From NCBI GenBank assembly GCA_964540135.1, contig CAZILK010000011.1, forward strand, positions 1 through 37,871: a stretch of DNA of 37,871 nucleotides. The letters run 5' to 3'. Origin of the DNA: CAZCAQ01 sp964540135. Its GTDB lineage: Bacteria; Patescibacteriota; WWE3; UBA101185; UBA10185. Of the stretch, positions 29,798 to 36,612 are shown in pieces. A model generated the notes under the pieces. The model worked only from the letters and a program-made list of their open reading frames with translations, was not told where the DNA came from and did no database searches. The number at the start of each line of letters is the position of its first letter. Position 1 is the first letter of the stretch. The position numbers were made by a program, and so were the translations under genes.

Positions 29798-31909
29798 ATG
29801 GCAACCCTGAAAGAACTAAGAAATGTACGAATTGAAAAACTAGAAAAACTTCGGGCTAAAGGAATCGATCCTTATCCGGCCGTTACATATAGAGATACAA
29901 ATTGCGGAGACATTTCTAAAAATTTTGATAAATTAAATGGTAAAGTTGTTGTTGTTTGTGGCAGAATCATGTCTCTTAGAGGTCACGGTAAGCTTTTGTT
30001 TGCGGATACTAAAGATGCTTCTGGGAAAGTTCAACTCTATATAAAAGAACAGAATATAGAATCACCAGATTATAAATATAGTGAGCTTGCTTTTGATGAC
30101 CTCCATTTTTTAGATGTTGGAGATTTTATTGAAGCAAAAGGTACTGTTACAAAAACGCAAAGTGGGGAGCTTTCTATTGAACCCACTAAACTTAGACTGT
30201 TAACAAAGTCCCTACGCCCACTTCCTGATAAATGGGATGGGCTTAAAGATAAAGAACAAAGATCAAGACGAAGATATCTTGATACAACAGTTAATGAAGA
30301 TGTATTTCAAAGATATATAAGGCGTGCAAAGTTTTGGGAAGCACATAGAGAATTTTTTAAAATGCACGGTTTTATAGAAATGAATATCCCAGTTCTTGAA
30401 CATATTCCTGGGGGTGCTGATGCAAAACCTTTCATAACTCATATGGATGCAATTGATCAAGATTTTTATTTAAGAATTTCTCACGAACTCTATTTAAAAA
30501 GATTAATTGGTGGTGGATATGACAAAGTTTATGAGATAGGTCCAAGATTTAGAAACGAAGGAATTTCTGATGAACATTTACCAGAACATATGGCTATGGA
30601 GTTTTATTGGGCGTACGCTGATTGGCAAAAAGGAATGCAGTTTATCGAAGACCTTTTCACTTTCGTCATAAAATATGTTTACGGAGATAAAACTATATTT
30701 GATATCAGAGGTTTTAAAGTTGATTTTTCAAAAAAATGGGAACGAATTGATTTTGCAACAATTATGCATGAGAAATACGGTCTTGATGTACACAAAACTA
30801 CAGTTGAAGAAGTAGGAAAGCTTATTAAAAAACACAATATAAAAGGAGATTTTCAAAATAATCTTGAAAGAGGTATTGATAATCTTTGGAAAGGTATTAG
30901 AAAAGAACTTGCGGGACCGTTATTTTTAATTAATCATCCAAAATATTTATCTCCATTATCAAAGTCAAAAGTTGATGAACCATTTATTGTTGAAAGATGC
31001 CAGCCAATAATTGCAGGCTCTGAGCTTGGTAATGGATGGTCTGAGTTAAACGATCCGCTTGATCAATTTGAGCGATTTAAAAAACAACAAGAGATGCGAG
31101 ATAAAGGGGATGAAGAAGCGCAGTGGCTTGATATTGATTATGTAGAAATGCTTGAATACGGTATGCCGCCAACCTTTGGCTGGGGTCATGCTGAACGCGT
31201 TTTCTGGTTTTTAGAAGATGTTACAGCCAGGGAAGGCGTTCCATTCCCGCAGCTTAAACATGAAGTTGATCCAGTAACAATTGATATATATGGTATTGAA
31301 AATATCTATATTACATCCGAACATAAGCAGAAAGAAGCTAAAAGCTCTATCCCTTCAGTTACAAACGGTAAGTTACCAACAAGAGATGAAGCATTAAAAT
31401 TACTTGAAGAACATGTTAAAGAACCATACCAGATTCTGCACTCAAAAATGGTAGCTCAAGGTCTTGAAGCATATGCTAAGAAATTAAATGAGGATCAAGA
31501 TCTTTGGTATATAACCGGACTTCTTCATGACGTAGATTATTTTGAATATCCAGTTGAACATCCTCATAAATCACTTGAGTGGTTTAAGGATCTTAATTAC
31601 CCTCAAGAGTTAATAACAGCAGTAGCTGCACATGCACACGATAGAACAGGTGTTAAGCCTGTCTCTAAGCTTGATGCAGCAATTTGTGCAGTTGATGAGT
31701 TGTCAGGGTTTCTCTATGCATACTCTCTTATGAGGCCTGAGGGGTTTAAAGATATGAGTCTGTCTTCTGCTAAAAAGAAATTCAAAGATAAAGCATTCGC
31801 TGCAAAAGTTAGCAGAGAAGAAATACTTTATGGTGTTGAAAAGCTAGGGATTGATTTTGACGAGCATCTTCAGTTCTTAATGGATGTATTCTCAAACAAC
31901 ACTAAATAA
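29798..31909 (+). CDS. lysS: Lysyl-tRNA synthetase (class II) fused to a C-terminal HD-domain hydrolase
   Basis: A 703-aa protein; ordinary LysRS is about 490-510. Residues about 1-145 are the tRNA anticodon-binding OB-fold (VVVVCGRIMSLRGHGKLLFADTKD). Residues about 165-500 are the class II core: motif 1 around GFIEMNIPVLEHIPGGADAKPF, motif 2 VYEIGPRFRNEGISDEHLPEHMAMEFYWAY, and motif 3 FGWGHAERVFWFLE. Residues about 530-703 match the COG2316-type predicted HD hydrolase: His in QILHSKM (about 547), LLHDVDYF (about 577), AAHAHD (about 611), AVDELSG (about 631), and SAKKKFKDKAFAAKVSREEI. The HD part may hydrolyse a nucleotide made by the synthetase, such as Ap4A. TACAAT ends 8 nt before the ATG. 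Confidence 0.92.
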   Translation: MATLKELRNVRIEKLEKLRAKGIDPYPAVTYRDTNCGDISKNFDKLNGKVVVVCGRIMSLRGHGKLLFADTKDASGKVQLYIKEQNIESPDYKYSELAFDDLHFLDVGDFIEAKGTVTKTQSGELSIEPTKLRLLTKSLRPLPDKWDGLKDKEQRSRRRYLDTTVNEDVFQRYIRRAKFWEAHREFFKMHGFIEMNIPVLEHIPGGADAKPFITHMDAIDQDFYLRISHELYLKRLIGGGYDKVYEIGPRFRNEGISDEHLPEHMAMEFYWAYADWQKGMQFIEDLFTFVIKYVYGDKTIFDIRGFKVDFSKKWERIDFATIMHEKYGLDVHKTTVEEVGKLIKKHNIKGDFQNNLERGIDNLWKGIRKELAGPLFLINHPKYLSPLSKSKVDEPFIVERCQPIIAGSELGNGWSELNDPLDQFERFKKQQEMRDKGDEEAQWLDIDYVEMLEYGMPPTFGWGHAERVFWFLEDVTAREGVPFPQLKHEVDPVTIDIYGIENIYITSEHKQKEAKSSIPSVTNGKLPTRDEALKLLEEHVKEPYQILHSKMVAQGLEAYAKKLNEDQDLWYITGLLHDVDYFEYPVEHPHKSLEWFKDLNYPQELITAVAAHAHDRTGVKPVSKLDAAICAVDELSGFLYAYSLMRPEGFKDMSLSSAKKKFKDKAFAAKVSREEILYGVEKLGIDFDEHLQFLMDVFSNNTK

Positions 31910-31956
31910 ATCAAGGATCCATTCTCAAATTGTAACCCATAAGCTACATATTAAGA

Positions 31957-31985
31957 TTGACTGATAATACCCATTGTGATATATG
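31957..31985 (+). promoter_or_regulatory. Promoter of the unknown gene block
   Basis: TTGACT (31957-31962), a 17-nt spacer and TATATG (31980-31985). The gene at 32017 follows after a short leader with AAGAAGGA as Shine-Dalgarno. Confidence 0.65.
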
Positions 31986-32016
31986 GAGTGCAGTTGATAT
32001 TTAAGAAGGATTTCAA

Positions 32017-32424
32017 ATGATGGTAGAATTTAAGTTTCAAGGTTTACGGACGAACACAGGTGATGAGTATGTTGCTCCAGGCGGTGAAACTACGGAGTGG
32101 ACTCAATCATCCTCAAATCAACTAAGTAGTCTAGCTCTAGAATTAGCTTTTGCAAGCCATCTTGGAGCTAATTTTAAAATACCAGAGCTTGTAAATTTGT
32201 TTGATAAAACAGATACGGTTACCGAAGAAGATCTAGAAACTGTACTTGAAACCTCCGTATTATCTGATAATTTTGGGGCACTAGTACCCCAATTATTAAA
32301 CAGAGTTACTACAATTAGAAGTTGTATGTATAACGAGGGTATACATGTCTCTGACAAAGATGCTTTTTTAGAATCTCTTAGAAATGCTGTTGACTATGCA
32401 AAGAATCTGGATAGAGAAGAATAG
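32017..32424 (+). CDS. Unknown cytosolic protein (135 aa), first gene of an uncharacterised block
   Basis: A 135-aa acidic, mostly helical protein without signal or membrane segment. The first 30 residues (FKFQGLRTNTGDEYVAPGGET and following) look extended; the rest is amphipathic helices (LSSLALELAFASHL, PELVNLFDKTDTVTEEDLETVLE, DAFLESLRNAVDYAKNL). I recognise no family. AAGAAGGA precedes the two adjacent ATGs (32017, 32020), so translation is Shine-Dalgarno-led. It sits between lysS and serS with three other unknown genes. Confidence 0.7.
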   Translation: MMVEFKFQGLRTNTGDEYVAPGGETTEWTQSSSNQLSSLALELAFASHLGANFKIPELVNLFDKTDTVTEEDLETVLETSVLSDNFGALVPQLLNRVTTIRSCMYNEGIHVSDKDAFLESLRNAVDYAKNLDREE

Positions 32425-32641
32425 AGTAATCTACAAAGCTCACCTAGAAATTAAAATAACCGCTCTTCTACTTGGCAGGATTATGAGATGTGCCATATAC
32501 GGTCCAGATGATAAAGTTACAGATCCAGCTCGTGCTTTGTATTACCGTCTGATCGAAGATATGATTTATGCAAAAATTCGATTACTTGGTCTTAGCCACT
32601 TAAATCAGCACGGTGCCAGGCCGATAAGTATAGGGTATTAA
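32396..32641 (+). CDS. Possible small protein (up to 81 aa), unknown
   Basis: An open frame overlapping the end of the 135-aa gene by 29 nt. The 52-residue part from the internal ATG at 32483 (YGPDDKVTDPARALYYRLIEDMIYAKIRLLGLSHL) has a coding-like amino acid mix and a helical pattern, while the stretch before it is less convincing. The start is therefore unsure (32396 or 32483), with no Shine-Dalgarno or -10 clearly attached. If real it is co-transcribed with the gene ahead. About 180 nt without a gene follow, holding only the next promoter. Confidence 0.5.
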   Translation: MQRIWIEKNRVIYKAHLEIKITALLLGRIMRCAIYGPDDKVTDPARALYYRLIEDMIYAKIRLLGLSHLNQHGARPISIGY

Positions 32642-32770
32642 ACCTTCTTCATTCATACAGTTTTTACTCTTACTTTGGAACCAATAAGACTGGTGTGCTA
32701 TAAGCAAAATATTAGGTAAACACTTTTGTGCAACCACTCGCAGATAAATCACCAATAGATATTCAGGTTC

Positions 32771-32799
32771 TTGACACCACAGCTTAGTGATTCTATAAG
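32771..32799 (+). promoter_or_regulatory. Promoter of the 365-aa unknown gene
   Basis: A perfect TTGACA (32771-32776), a 17-nt spacer and TATAAG (32794-32799), about 21 nt before the ATG. Confidence 0.72.
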
Positions 32800-32820
32800 T
32801 TATAAGCTGCCTGATTTTAT

Positions 32821-33918
32821 ATGGCATATACTGGAGTTTCACAAGATCAAAATAACACACCTTTTATTCCATACGGAGAGTTAGGAGATACAGCTCGTTT
32901 AGAAGCCGCCAGTTTGTTACAGCGCGTAAATAAAGATGTATCTAGGGGTGTATCAATAGCGGGCTCGCTTGGAATCATACTATCTGGGCTAGAAAGAGAC
33001 ACACAATTAGCGGAGGTTTTGGCTGAGCGAGTTAAAGTCGAAGATTCATGCGAAATAACTTCTTTGATGGAGCTACTCGTTCAAGAAAATCCCAGAGAAG
33101 CAGCACTACTAATTGAGCAATTTGTATACGACAAGTCAATCGTTGATGTACTTGAGTCCTTGCTGCGTGATGTAGAAATAAACTCTCAATTAGCAGAGGT
33201 ATTGATTGAAAACATTGAGGTACAAGCTACCGGTGAAGCTACAACTTTGCTTGAGTTGCTGATTGAAGAAGATCCTTTGGTTGCCGCACGTTTTGTAGGA
33301 CACTTTACGCATACAGACAAAGAAAGCTTACTACAGACAAAAAATTATGGGGCTAAACTTGCGAATAAGCTATTAAAAGCAGACGATGTAGCCTTTGGTA
33401 TTAGTTGGTTAAATAACAAAAATGTTCGAGGCGGTGTAACTAATCTTCGCATTATGTTGGATGTTACAGAAGGGGATCTAGCAAAAAATGTAGTAGAGAC
33501 ACTTTTTGATGGAGTCAGTCCTGAGGTTACTATAAAAGTTCTTTCAGATCAGCGCCTCCTTCCAACTAAAGAGGGTGAGGGCTGGCCGATATCACTTTCA
33601 GAGTTTGTGCGTTTATATCAATATGTGTTTCGCGATTATATTGCATATAAAATGCCGACTGAGGTTCTTGAGCGTGTTTTTTTCCCGGATGGGCTTTTAC
33701 TTAAAGGTATGGGTCCAAATTGGGTGAGAGTTCCAGATGCAAGTATGTTTGTTCTAGTAACATTTGGAGACGGGAAAGTGCCGTCAGAATTAGACTTCGC
33801 CCGTGGTTTTAAACGTCTTTTAAGATCACACGATCCGCGATCGGCGCAAGCACTTTTTAATGCGTATCCAATTAAGCTTAGGAAACGGATGGAGCTCGTA
33901 GGTTACTATAGCAACTAA
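32821..33918 (+). CDS. Unknown cytosolic helical-repeat protein (365 aa)
   Basis: A 365-aa acidic protein with no signal peptide, membrane segment or recognised domain. It contains two copies of a unit of about 70 residues: first QLAEVLAERVKVEDSCEITS, then LMELLVQENPREAALLIEQF; second QLAEVLIENIEVQATGEATT, then LLELLIEEDPLVAARFVGHF. This suggests an alpha-solenoid. The C-terminus has KRLLRSHDPRSAQALFNAYP, echoed in the next gene (ERLSTSKPDALKRLFNAYA), so the two may share a domain. No catalytic motif is evident. It has its own near-consensus promoter. Confidence 0.75.
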   Translation: MAYTGVSQDQNNTPFIPYGELGDTARLEAASLLQRVNKDVSRGVSIAGSLGIILSGLERDTQLAEVLAERVKVEDSCEITSLMELLVQENPREAALLIEQFVYDKSIVDVLESLLRDVEINSQLAEVLIENIEVQATGEATTLLELLIEEDPLVAARFVGHFTHTDKESLLQTKNYGAKLANKLLKADDVAFGISWLNNKNVRGGVTNLRIMLDVTEGDLAKNVVETLFDGVSPEVTIKVLSDQRLLPTKEGEGWPISLSEFVRLYQYVFRDYIAYKMPTEVLERVFFPDGLLLKGMGPNWVRVPDASMFVLVTFGDGKVPSELDFARGFKRLLRSHDPRSAQALFNAYPIKLRKRMELVGYYSN

Positions 33919-33985
33919 GAGTAGATACTGTGTAGTTAACAGACCTCTTTAGTAGTTTAAAACTTAGCTACATTTTTATACGGGC

Positions 33986-34014
33986 TTGACTTGCTTTTCT
34001 ACAAAGTGTAAAAC
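33986..34014 (+). promoter_or_regulatory. Promoter of the 754-aa unknown gene
   Basis: TTGACT (33986-33991), a 17-nt spacer and TAAAAC (34009-34014). Transcription from about 34021 gives a leader near 47 nt. Confidence 0.6.
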
Positions 34015-34036
34015 AACAAGTACACTGCTTGAAATT

Positions 34037-34067
34037 AATTTAACTATTTTTACTGCCAATATTTAAA
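34037..34067 (+). promoter_or_regulatory. Leader motif shared with purA
   Basis: TTAATTTA, three bases, ATTTTT and ACTGCCAA, 8 nt before the ATG, nearly identical to the purA leader at 21724-21761. No Shine-Dalgarno is seen. Confidence 0.55.
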
Positions 34068-36332
34068 ATGAGTGAAAAACAGCAATCTTTAGAGAATGTA
34101 TCTGCTCTTGATCCTAATGCTGATAGTCATAAATTTTCTGAATTAGACTTGCATCCGTATGGTTCTAGACCTGAAGCTGATATCGCTAAAGATTTGCGGA
34201 AAACTGAGACGTTTCTAAAGCAAGTTGCATCAGCAGCTAATCCGGCTACTGAAATGGTGGCGTTATTATCAGGTTACGATACTAGAACTGACGAAGCCAG
34301 AGATCTAGTTTCATACCTTATGCACGGTGGTTATAACGATTTCCAGATACCTCAACCTGGGGGCTTATATGTAAGATACATCGATACTCCGATAGGTGCC
34401 TGTTTTAATGTACCTCAAAGTAGACTGCCTGCACTTAGATTTATAAGTGATTTAGATCGAAAAATGCAAGTTTCACTCCTTACCGTTGATTTAGGTGATA
34501 CTCCAATAATTGCAACTCTTAATACAGAAGAGCTTTTGATGGTTAATAGAATAGTCACAACAACTGCGATAGCGAGGCATTTAGGTGGTTTATTTCCAGA
34601 TGAAAGATACGGATCTGCACGACGTCGTATTCACCCTGCAAAATTTATCGACGAGTGCAGACGTTATAAAGAATTGCTTAATCCAAAAGACTTTGCCGAC
34701 ACACTGTCACAAGGAGAGCCTAAGATTGTAATGAGTCTTTCGCCAGAGATTCCGGTTTGGATTCAAATGTTTAACTATGGAGACGAAGCTCAGGACCTGG
34801 CTATAGAATCCATAAACTATTTATTAAAGGTATCCCCATTGGACGGGATAAGACTGTTAACTGAAGCAGGTCCACATTCATATGGTTCTGGATTTTCTTT
34901 GATAATGAATGATTATGATTTCGATCGTGATCGTAATCATACTCATTTGAACGGGTTATTTGAAGGTGTGGATGATGCTGTTGTAACTACAGTTCTACAA
35001 CAAAGCAGCTTTTCATCCGTAAGAGAGCACTCAGGAGAACCTGACATTCAAAAGCTAGCTGCCTTTAACCACGAAATGTCGTTATGGATAGCGAGTGGGA
35101 TGCCGGATTCATTATTTTTGACCTTCTTCTTTTTGGAAGGGGAGCTTAGAAATAGTATTAAGCCAGAGTTAAAAGCTGCCTATTTTGATAACCTTCTTAA
35201 CCTCCGCTTTAATAGAAGATATCCGATATTAGAGCGAATGACGGAGCTCATCTTATCTGCTGAAGATAGAGACGAAGCTTTGTATCAAATTGCAATTAAA
35301 GATCCTGATACATATGCACGACTTGTAATAAGTAACGCTGACCACAGACTTGATGTTACTACAGTCTTTAGAGACAGGGATGGTGAACTTTCTCTTACTA
35401 GAGTAAAAGATTTACTAAATAGATCAGAGGTTGCAGATGTATTACTTTCACTTGATATAGATGAACTTATGGAAGCTTTAGGTAATCTATGTACAAACCC
35501 AGAAAGTACTATGGAAATATACCAACTTGTATCAGGTTTATTCAAAAAGAAAATTGAAACTGAGGCGCTAACAAGTAAAGATGTACCTGCAATACATTTT
35601 TATACTACAAAAGGTGATGAAAAAGGTAATCTCCGTGCCTCAGTAGTAGATCTTTTTGCAATTATTCAAGAACAACTTCCTGACGAAATTCAAGATCTAG
35701 GGAGTTCTATTTTTGATCTCGAGAAAGCCTTATATTTAAATCTTACTGATCTAGATATTGTATGGGGGGTGTTCAGCGAGGAAAAAGCGAGTCCGCTTAT
35801 AGTGAGTAACGAAAAGCTACACAACATGATAGAACCGTTTGTCACCCGTATGTTTTACTATGATGATCCATTTGGAATTCGAGGTAATAGGTTTGTACGC
35901 TCACGTGTAATGATTAATTTCATCAGTAAATTACGTAATCCCGACGATGTACACTATTTTTATTTAGTAAATTTAGCTATTAATGGAATTCAAAGAGTTT
36001 ATTTAGAGCAGGGTGAAGATTCTGGTTTGGGGGGTGACGCAGGTGTTGCCAGAGTAGATGCCTTAGAGAGTAAAATGCTTCTGAGATTAGCGGGAGATCA
36101 AGCAAACATTTTTGAAGATCTGGCAAAACTTGATTTCGGTGTGGAGGATGGAGATATGCGAACCCGAATTATGAGGAATGCGCTAGAACGGCTTTCGACA
36201 AGTAAGCCAGATGCACTAAAAAGACTATTTAATGCCTATGCCAGAGTTTCTTACCATAAACTAGGTAGTAGTGATGCACAGTGGTTGTACAGTATTCTCG
36301 AAAACTTGACTGTAAGTGCTATAGAGAAATAA
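34068..36332 (+). CDS. Unknown large cytosolic protein (754 aa)
   Basis: A 754-aa acidic protein without signal, membrane helix or recognised domain. It is mainly helical, with many leucine-rich amphipathic segments (for example VKDLLNRSEVADVLLSLD) and a few more extended stretches (GGLYVRYIDTPIGACFNVP). Two conserved-looking basic patches occur (GSARRRIHPAKFIDECRRYKE, FGIRGNRFVRSRVMINF). The C-terminal RLSTSKPDALKRLFNAYA resembles the end of the preceding protein. It could be a scaffold or solenoid protein. It is followed by the serS T-box leader. Confidence 0.75.
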   Translation: MSEKQQSLENVSALDPNADSHKFSELDLHPYGSRPEADIAKDLRKTETFLKQVASAANPATEMVALLSGYDTRTDEARDLVSYLMHGGYNDFQIPQPGGLYVRYIDTPIGACFNVPQSRLPALRFISDLDRKMQVSLLTVDLGDTPIIATLNTEELLMVNRIVTTTAIARHLGGLFPDERYGSARRRIHPAKFIDECRRYKELLNPKDFADTLSQGEPKIVMSLSPEIPVWIQMFNYGDEAQDLAIESINYLLKVSPLDGIRLLTEAGPHSYGSGFSLIMNDYDFDRDRNHTHLNGLFEGVDDAVVTTVLQQSSFSSVREHSGEPDIQKLAAFNHEMSLWIASGMPDSLFLTFFFLEGELRNSIKPELKAAYFDNLLNLRFNRRYPILERMTELILSAEDRDEALYQIAIKDPDTYARLVISNADHRLDVTTVFRDRDGELSLTRVKDLLNRSEVADVLLSLDIDELMEALGNLCTNPESTMEIYQLVSGLFKKKIETEALTSKDVPAIHFYTTKGDEKGNLRASVVDLFAIIQEQLPDEIQDLGSSIFDLEKALYLNLTDLDIVWGVFSEEKASPLIVSNEKLHNMIEPFVTRMFYYDDPFGIRGNRFVRSRVMINFISKLRNPDDVHYFYLVNLAINGIQRVYLEQGEDSGLGGDAGVARVDALESKMLLRLAGDQANIFEDLAKLDFGVEDGDMRTRIMRNALERLSTSKPDALKRLFNAYARVSYHKLGSSDAQWLYSILENLTVSAIEK

Positions 36333-36385
36333 TTCTAGCTTTACAAAAGATATAATACGACCCATGTAGTACACGCCTTGATATA

Positions 36386-36413
36386 TTGTGTATTTTAACA
36401 AGTCCTATATAAT
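36386..36413 (+). promoter_or_regulatory. Promoter of the serS leader
   Basis: TTGTGT (36386-36391), a 16-nt spacer and a perfect TATAAT (36408-36413). Transcription is expected to start near 36420. Confidence 0.68.
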
Positions 36414-36419
36414 AGCTTA

Positions 36420-36571
36420 AGATTTGATAAAAGCGTTGAGGAGAGTTTTCCACTCTCTAAGCTTCCCTGAGGAAATGCGGGGACGGGAATGCCCGTTAAA
36501 GCTGTAAAGAGAAAAATATCGGGTGGTACCGTCTAAATGACCCCGGCTTTATGCCGAGGTTTTTTGTTTTT
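36420..36571 (+). promoter_or_regulatory. T-box riboswitch upstream of serS, with a very short Stem I
   Basis: The antiterminator is clear: GGG (36521-36523) pairs with CCC (36541-36543), and CGU (36530-36532) with AUG (36537-36539), around the bulge UGGUAC. UGG pairs with the CCA end of uncharged tRNA, and the following U can pair with the G discriminator base of tRNA-Ser. Upstream hairpins are a GAGAGT/ACTCTC stem (36441-36457, closed by AAGC/GCTT), GCTTCC/GGAAATGC, and ACGGG/CCCGT (36483-36496). The loop of the first hairpin is UUUCC, containing the Ser codon UCC; UCU and AGC also occur beside it. A normal Stem I is far longer. Uncharged tRNA-Ser should favour read-through into serS. Confidence 0.85.
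36540..36570 (+). terminator. T-box intrinsic terminator
   Basis: ACCCCGGC, loop TTTAT, GCCGAGGT with one C-A mismatch, followed by TTTTTTG and more T. The 5' arm CCCC is also used by the antiterminator. Confidence 0.85.
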
Positions 36572-36612
36572 AGTGAGAATAAGTATAGAATTAGTTTATG
36601 GAAGGTTGATGT

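Noticed and set aside
29455..29835. A 126-aa greA reading frame across the N gap
   Set aside because: The gap length is nominal, and the residues after the gap overlap the lysS start and do not resemble the GreA C-terminal domain.
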